Below, piece by piece: positions 4,067 through 7,381 of a DNA stretch of 7,381 bases. A program made the translations under genes and the position numbers. The first letter of the stretch is position 1, and the number at the start of each line of letters is the position of its first letter. Below the pieces are notes generated by a model. That model was not told the DNA's origin. It worked only from the letters and a program-made list of their open reading frames with translations, and ran no database searches. Source of the stretch: Candidatus Kaiserbacteria bacterium RIFCSPHIGHO2_01_FULL_58_22 (GTDB taxonomy: Bacteria > Patescibacteriota > Minisyncoccia > Phycocordibacterales > UBA2100); the NCBI GenBank assembly GCA_001781445.1, contig MFLB01000018.1, positions 14,581-21,961 of the forward strand, written 5' to 3'.

Positions 4067-4681
4067 ATGACCCGCGGGAAGTTCGTCGTGCTCGAAGGGG
4101 GCGAGGGCGCCGGGAAATCCGTCCAGATGGGGCGGATTCGGGAGATACTGCCGCACGGAGTGTTCACGCGCGATCCGGGCGGGGTGGAGACCGGCGAGGA
4201 CATCCGGCGCATGGTTCTCTCAAAAGAGGCGCGCGGCATCGACGCCGCCACCGAGATACTGCTCTTCCTCGCCGCGCGCGCGCAGTTGATCGCCGAGCTG
4301 ATCGCGCCCGCCCTCGAGAGCGGCAAGCTCGTCGTCTGCGACCGCTTCATCCTCTCCACCATCGCCTACCAGGCGTACGGGAGGAAAAAACTCGAATACC
4401 TGCCGCTCGTGAAGAGCGTCTTCGAGGCGATACATCACGGTTGCGTTCCCGATCTCACCATCTTCCTCGAAGTGTCGCCGGAGGTCGGGCTCGCCCGCGC
4501 GCGCGCGCGTCTCGAAGCCCCCAACCGCTTCGACGAGGAGGAGGTCGCGTTCCATGAGCGCGTCCGCGAAGGCTACAAAAAGCACCTCAACGACTATGGC
4601 AAGTCGGCCGTCGTCAACGCCGACAACGACATCGAGCAGGTTTGGCAGGACGTGAGAGAGGCATTACAATCCGCGCTATGA
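4067..4681 (+). CDS. tmk: Thymidylate kinase (dTMP kinase)
   Basis: A 204-residue kinase that phosphorylates dTMP to dTDP with ATP, the step after thymidylate synthase. The P-loop is EGGEGAGKS (residues 10-18). TRDPGG (34-39) corresponds to the family's TREPGG loop with Asp for Glu. VVCDRFILSTIAYQAYG (about 88-104) is the DRY/F-type nucleotide-binding motif. ARARARLEAPNRFDEEE (about 144-160) is the lid region. Length matches bacterial Tmk. The gene ends with ATGA, overlapping the glyA start by four bases, which ties the two together, although glyA also has its own promoter. Confident. Confidence 0.95.
   Translation: MTRGKFVVLEGGEGAGKSVQMGRIREILPHGVFTRDPGGVETGEDIRRMVLSKEARGIDAATEILLFLAARAQLIAELIAPALESGKLVVCDRFILSTIAYQAYGRKKLEYLPLVKSVFEAIHHGCVPDLTIFLEVSPEVGLARARARLEAPNRFDEEEVAFHERVREGYKKHLNDYGKSAVVNADNDIEQVWQDVREALQSAL
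4642..4670 (+). promoter_or_regulatory. glyA promoter inside the end of tmk
   Basis: TTGGCA (4642-4647), a 17-base spacer and TACAAT (4665-4670) form the best promoter in the window, 7 bases before the glyA ATG at 4678. It is wholly inside tmk coding sequence. A leaderless glyA transcript is predicted in addition to read-through from tmk. Confidence 0.6.
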
Positions 4682-5994
4682 CCGCGGCATCGGATCCATA
4701 CGGATGCGTCGAGAAACAGGATCCGGAAGTGTACGCCGCGCTCGCGGGAGAAGAAAAGCGCGAAGCGGAAGGCGTCGAACTCATCCCTTCTGAAAATTAT
4801 GTTTCAAAAGCCGTCCGCGAGGCCAACGGCTCCATCCTCACCAACAAATACGCTGAAGGCTACCCCGGCAGGAGATACTACGGCGGCCAGGAATTCACCG
4901 ACCAGGTCGAGAGTCTCGCGATAGAGCGGGCCAAAAAGATCTTCCGGTGCGACCATGCGAACGTCCAGCCGCTCGGCGGCGCGAATGCCAACATCGGGGC
5001 GTATTTCGCCTGGCTCGATCCGGGCGACACCGTGCTGGGGATGGACCTCGGCCACGGCGGGCACCTCACGCACGGCGCGCCCGTCACCTACATGGCCAAG
5101 CTCTATCGCTTCGTCCGCTACAAGATGAAGAACATCGAGACGGGAGAGATCGACTACGACGAGATGCGCGAGACCGCGAAGAAAGAAAAGCCGAAAATAA
5201 TACTCGGAGGGTTCTCCGGCTATCCGCGCGAATTGGATTGGCAGAAGATCTCCGACATCGCCAAAGAGGTCGGGGCCGTCGCGATGGCCGACGTCGCGCA
5301 CATCGCTGGCCTGATCGCCGGGGGCGCCGCGAAAAACCCGTTCGACTACGGGTTTCAGATAGTTACGACGACGACGCACAAAACGCTCCGCGGCCCGCGC
5401 GGCGGCATGATACTTTCCAAGGGAATAGTCAGCAGTCCGTTGAAAGCGCCGGAGAAGACGGTCGAGAACCTGCCCACGCTGATAGACAGAAGCGTCTTCC
5501 CCGGATTGCAGGGCGGCCCGCACATGAACAACATCGCCGCAAAAGCGATCGCCTTCGGCGAAGCGCTACAGCCCTCGTTCAAGACGTACGCCGCGCAGAT
5601 CGTGAAGAACGCGAAGGCAATGGCGAGGGTATTTCAGGAAGCGAACATCAGGCTCATCGCAGGAGGGACCGACAACCATCTCATCCTCGCCGACGTGTGG
5701 AGTTCGCTCTCGCTCGGCGGCAAAGAGGCGGAAGAGACGCTCGACAAGGTCGGCATCACCTTGAACAAGAACGCCATCGCCGACGACACGCGCAAGCCCT
5801 TCGATCCGTCCGGCATCCGGTTCGGGACTCCGGCGATAACGACGCGCGCATTCGGCGAAAAGGAATGCACGCGCGTCGCAGAGCTCATGGTCGACGCGAT
5901 GAAAAATAAAAGCGACGAAAAGAAGCTCGTTTCCATTCGCGAAGAGATACGGACTCTCTGCAAAAAATTTCCGATTCCCGATACGTTCGCGTAG
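4678..5994 (+). CDS. glyA: Serine hydroxymethyltransferase
   Basis: A 438-residue PLP enzyme that converts serine and THF to glycine and 5,10-methylene-THF, the one-carbon donor for the ThyA-like enzyme. Motifs: ELIPSENYVS (34-43), LTNKYAEGYPGRRYYGG (54-70), NVQPLGGANAN (95-105), GHGGHLTHG (125-133), DVAHIAGLIA (D205, H208, cofactor ring), TTTTHKTLRGPRGG (K235, the PLP Schiff-base lysine), FPGLQGGPHMNNIAAKA, GGTDNHLIL and GITLNKNAI...GIRFGTPA. The phosphate-cup loop, normally like QPHSGSQAN, has lost both serines here. It is slightly longer than the usual 415-420 residues, mostly through an N-terminal extension of about 15 residues. I chose ATG 4678 (ATGA overlap with tmk, promoter 7 bases before) over a TTG at 4642. 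A hairpin follows the stop. Confident. Confidence 0.96.
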   Translation: MTAASDPYGCVEKQDPEVYAALAGEEKREAEGVELIPSENYVSKAVREANGSILTNKYAEGYPGRRYYGGQEFTDQVESLAIERAKKIFRCDHANVQPLGGANANIGAYFAWLDPGDTVLGMDLGHGGHLTHGAPVTYMAKLYRFVRYKMKNIETGEIDYDEMRETAKKEKPKIILGGFSGYPRELDWQKISDIAKEVGAVAMADVAHIAGLIAGGAAKNPFDYGFQIVTTTTHKTLRGPRGGMILSKGIVSSPLKAPEKTVENLPTLIDRSVFPGLQGGPHMNNIAAKAIAFGEALQPSFKTYAAQIVKNAKAMARVFQEANIRLIAGGTDNHLILADVWSSLSLGGKEAEETLDKVGITLNKNAIADDTRKPFDPSGIRFGTPAITTRAFGEKECTRVAELMVDAMKNKSDEKKLVSIREEIRTLCKKFPIPDTFA

Positions 5995-5998
5995 ATAC

Positions 5999-6020
5999 GC
6001 AAAAGGCATTTGCCTTTTGC
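5999..6020 (+). terminator. Hairpin after glyA, weak terminator or palindromic repeat
   Basis: GCAAAAGGC (5999-6007) and GCCTTTTGC (6012-6020) form a perfect 9-base stem with an ATTT loop, five bases after the glyA stop. It is followed by CGTTTAACTT, which has only a short T-run, so termination would be weak. Almost perfect symmetry means it could equally be one of the short palindromes scattered through this window. Confidence 0.45.
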
Positions 6021-6034
6021 CGTTTAACTTATCC

Positions 6035-7381
6035 ATGTTCGGCATCGACCTCATCGCCCTCGTCCAGCTACTCGGCTACCCGGGGCTCTTCCTCGTCATC
6101 TTCCTCGAATCCGGCGTCTTCTTCGGGTTCTTTCTCCCCGGCGCTTCACTCCTCTTTATCGCGGGGATGCTCGCCTCTCTCGGCATCCTCAACATTTGGC
6201 TCCTCGTCCCCATTCTCTTTGCGGCGGCGGTTCTCGGAGACGCCGTCGGATACTGGTTTGGCGCGTGGATCGGCAGGGCGATCTACAAGCGCCCGAATTC
6301 GCGCTTCTTCAGGCAGGAGCACGTGCGGATCGCGCACGATTTCTTCGAGAGATACGGAAAGGCCGCCGTCCTCCTCGCGCGATTCGTGCCCATCGCGCGC
6401 ACGTTCGTCCCCATCCTCGCGGGCGTCGGCGGCATGACCTTCCGGGTCTTCCTCTTTTACAACGTGCTCGGCGCGATCGTCTGGGCGTGCGGCGTTTCGC
6501 TCCTCGGATACTCCGCCGGACGCTACGTGCCCAACGCCGACCGCTATCTCACGCTCTTCATCGGAGGGATAATCGCCGCAACGGCCCTGCCGCTCCTCAT
6601 CGCGTGGTGGAGGCAGTGGAAAGAAGAACACGCCGTGTGCCCGCGGGCCGTCGTGTTCGACCTCGACAACACGCTCGCCATGGCGTTCGAGCCCCTGCCG
6701 CCGCGAACGGCCGCCGGCCTCGCAAGTCTCCTCGAAAAGATCCCGGTCGCCATCGTGAGCGGCGCGACCATCGGGCGCATGGAGCAATACGTCCTTCCCG
6801 AACTTCCCGGCGGCGCGCGGCTCGACGATCTCTACCTCTTCCCCGACACCGGCGCGCTCTGCTACGTGTGCGAGAACGGGACGTGGCGGCCCGTATACGA
6901 TCACCGCTTCGCGAAAGACGACTTTGAGAAGATCGTCGCGGCGCTCGAGGAAGGAATCCGCGCGACCGGGATCTGCGCGGACGCGCCGTGCTGGGGCGAG
7001 CGCATCCTCGCGCGCGAGAATCAGATAACCTTCGCGGGCCTCGGCGTGGACGCTCCGGGAGACAAAAAGCGCGCATGGGATCCCGACCGCGCCAAGCGCG
7101 CGAAGCTGAAAAGCTATCTCGACGAGCGTCTCGCGGAGCTTCCCGTCGACATCCGCATCTCCTCCCGCACTGCGATCGACATAACCCAGCGCGGCGTGGA
7201 CAAGGCGAAGGCCGTGCGCTTCCTCGCGGAACGCCTCGGCATCGAGCCGAAGGAGATGCTCTTCGTGGGCGACGACCTCGGCGAGCACGGCAACGACGCC
7301 GTCGTCATTCCGACCGGCATCGCGACGCGGCAAACCTCCGGCCCCAAAGAAACCGCGCGCGTCGTCGAAGAACTCCTCGCC
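6035..7381 (+). CDS. DedA-family membrane protein fused to a HAD-IIB (phosphomannomutase-like) phosphatase domain; 3' end outside the window
   Basis: One open frame of 449 codons runs from ATG 6035 to the window edge without a stop. Residues 1 to about 192 are a DedA/SNARE-associated membrane protein: FLESGVFFGFFLPG (24-36), LGDAVGYWFGAWIG (67-80), the reentrant-loop motif RFVPIARTFVPILAG (116-130) and two C-terminal membrane helices (about 138-160 and 172-191). DedA proteins are proposed lipid flippases/scramblases driven by proton motive force. After a short WWRQWKEEH linker comes a HAD domain: VVFDLDNTLA (D209, D211, T213), VAIVSGAT (S242), GVDKAKAVRFL (K390) and LFVGDDLGEHGND (D413, D414, N420, D421). 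Its spacing and QITFAGLG/WDPD segments resemble phosphomannomutase-type HADs. There is no start codon between the domains outside HAD motif I except an unconvincing GTG at 6635, so a true fusion is likely. With DedA topology the phosphatase would face the cytoplasm. Substrate unknown; a lipid- or sugar-phosphate is a guess. Upstream, TTTAAC 6 bases before the ATG is only a weak -10. Confidence 0.85.
   Translation, partial: MFGIDLIALVQLLGYPGLFLVIFLESGVFFGFFLPGASLLFIAGMLASLGILNIWLLVPILFAAAVLGDAVGYWFGAWIGRAIYKRPNSRFFRQEHVRIAHDFFERYGKAAVLLARFVPIARTFVPILAGVGGMTFRVFLFYNVLGAIVWACGVSLLGYSAGRYVPNADRYLTLFIGGIIAATALPLLIAWWRQWKEEHAVCPRAVVFDLDNTLAMAFEPLPPRTAAGLASLLEKIPVAIVSGATIGRMEQYVLPELPGGARLDDLYLFPDTGALCYVCENGTWRPVYDHRFAKDDFEKIVAALEEGIRATGICADAPCWGERILARENQITFAGLGVDAPGDKKRAWDPDRAKRAKLKSYLDERLAELPVDIRISSRTAIDITQRGVDKAKAVRFLAERLGIEPKEMLFVGDDLGEHGNDAVVIPTGIATRQTSGPKETARVVEELLA

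Noticed and set aside
4642..4677. TTG start for glyA at 4642
   Set aside because: It would sit on the -35 box and inside tmk; ATG 4678 has the promoter spacing and the ATGA overlap.
6146..7333. A 395-codon open frame on the minus strand
   Set aside because: It is exactly antisense to the DedA-HAD gene, is rich in charged low-complexity residues typical of reversed high-GC coding sequence, and has no recognisable motif.
1..7381. CRISPR arrays, tRNA genes, transposases, phage or defence genes
   Set aside because: None of the frames carries such motifs, and no regularly spaced direct repeats or cloverleaf-like sequence could be found by reading.

Overview
The window looks like chromosomal DNA from a high-GC member of the Patescibacteria (CPR), probably a parcubacterial lineage. 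This is inferred from four things: gene style (short, tightly packed, near leaderless genes), a cyanophycin-synthetase-like stand-alone ATP-grasp protein, a deaminase with a CCEPCW zinc motif, and many short perfect palindromes between and inside genes. TGA is used as a normal stop (ATP-grasp, deaminase, tmk), so the TGA-reassigned lineages (Absconditabacteria, Gracilibacteria) are excluded. I see no tRNA, rRNA, insertion sequence, phage gene or CRISPR array.

Layout. At the left edge, on the minus strand, are the first 36 codons of a gene that may be the PurS-like start of FGAM synthase. A divergent promoter separates it from an ATP-grasp ligase on the plus strand. Convergent with that ligase is a minus-strand set read thyA-like, then dCTP deaminase/dUTPase family, then folA (3363 down to 1244). 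A divergent 129-base gap holding a 40-base palindrome separates thyA from a plus-strand series: dCMP-deaminase-like protein, thymidylate kinase (tmk), serine hydroxymethyltransferase (glyA), and a DedA membrane protein fused to a HAD phosphatase-like domain that runs off the right edge. There is no gene-free stretch longer than 300 bases.

How the genes fit together. Six neighbours make a nearly complete dTMP supply unit. SHMT makes 5,10-methylene-THF. The deaminase and the Dcd/Dut protein supply dUMP. The thymidylate synthase family enzyme makes dTMP and dihydrofolate, DHFR recycles the folate, and TMK makes dTDP. Two of these enzymes carry active-site changes that could rewire the route. The Dcd-family protein has Pro where dCTP deaminases have their catalytic Glu, which suggests a dUTPase. 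The ThyA-like protein has Asp at the position of the uracil-reading Asn (E. coli N177), as in dCMP hydroxymethylase, which raises the possibility that it acts on dCMP.

Regulation. For seven of nine genes a -10-like hexamer sits only 5 to 8 bases before the ATG, and no Shine-Dalgarno is present for at least six of them, so most transcripts here are predicted to be leaderless. folA follows dcd by two bases and appears to be translated from the dcd transcript. The DedA-HAD start has only a weak -10-like match.
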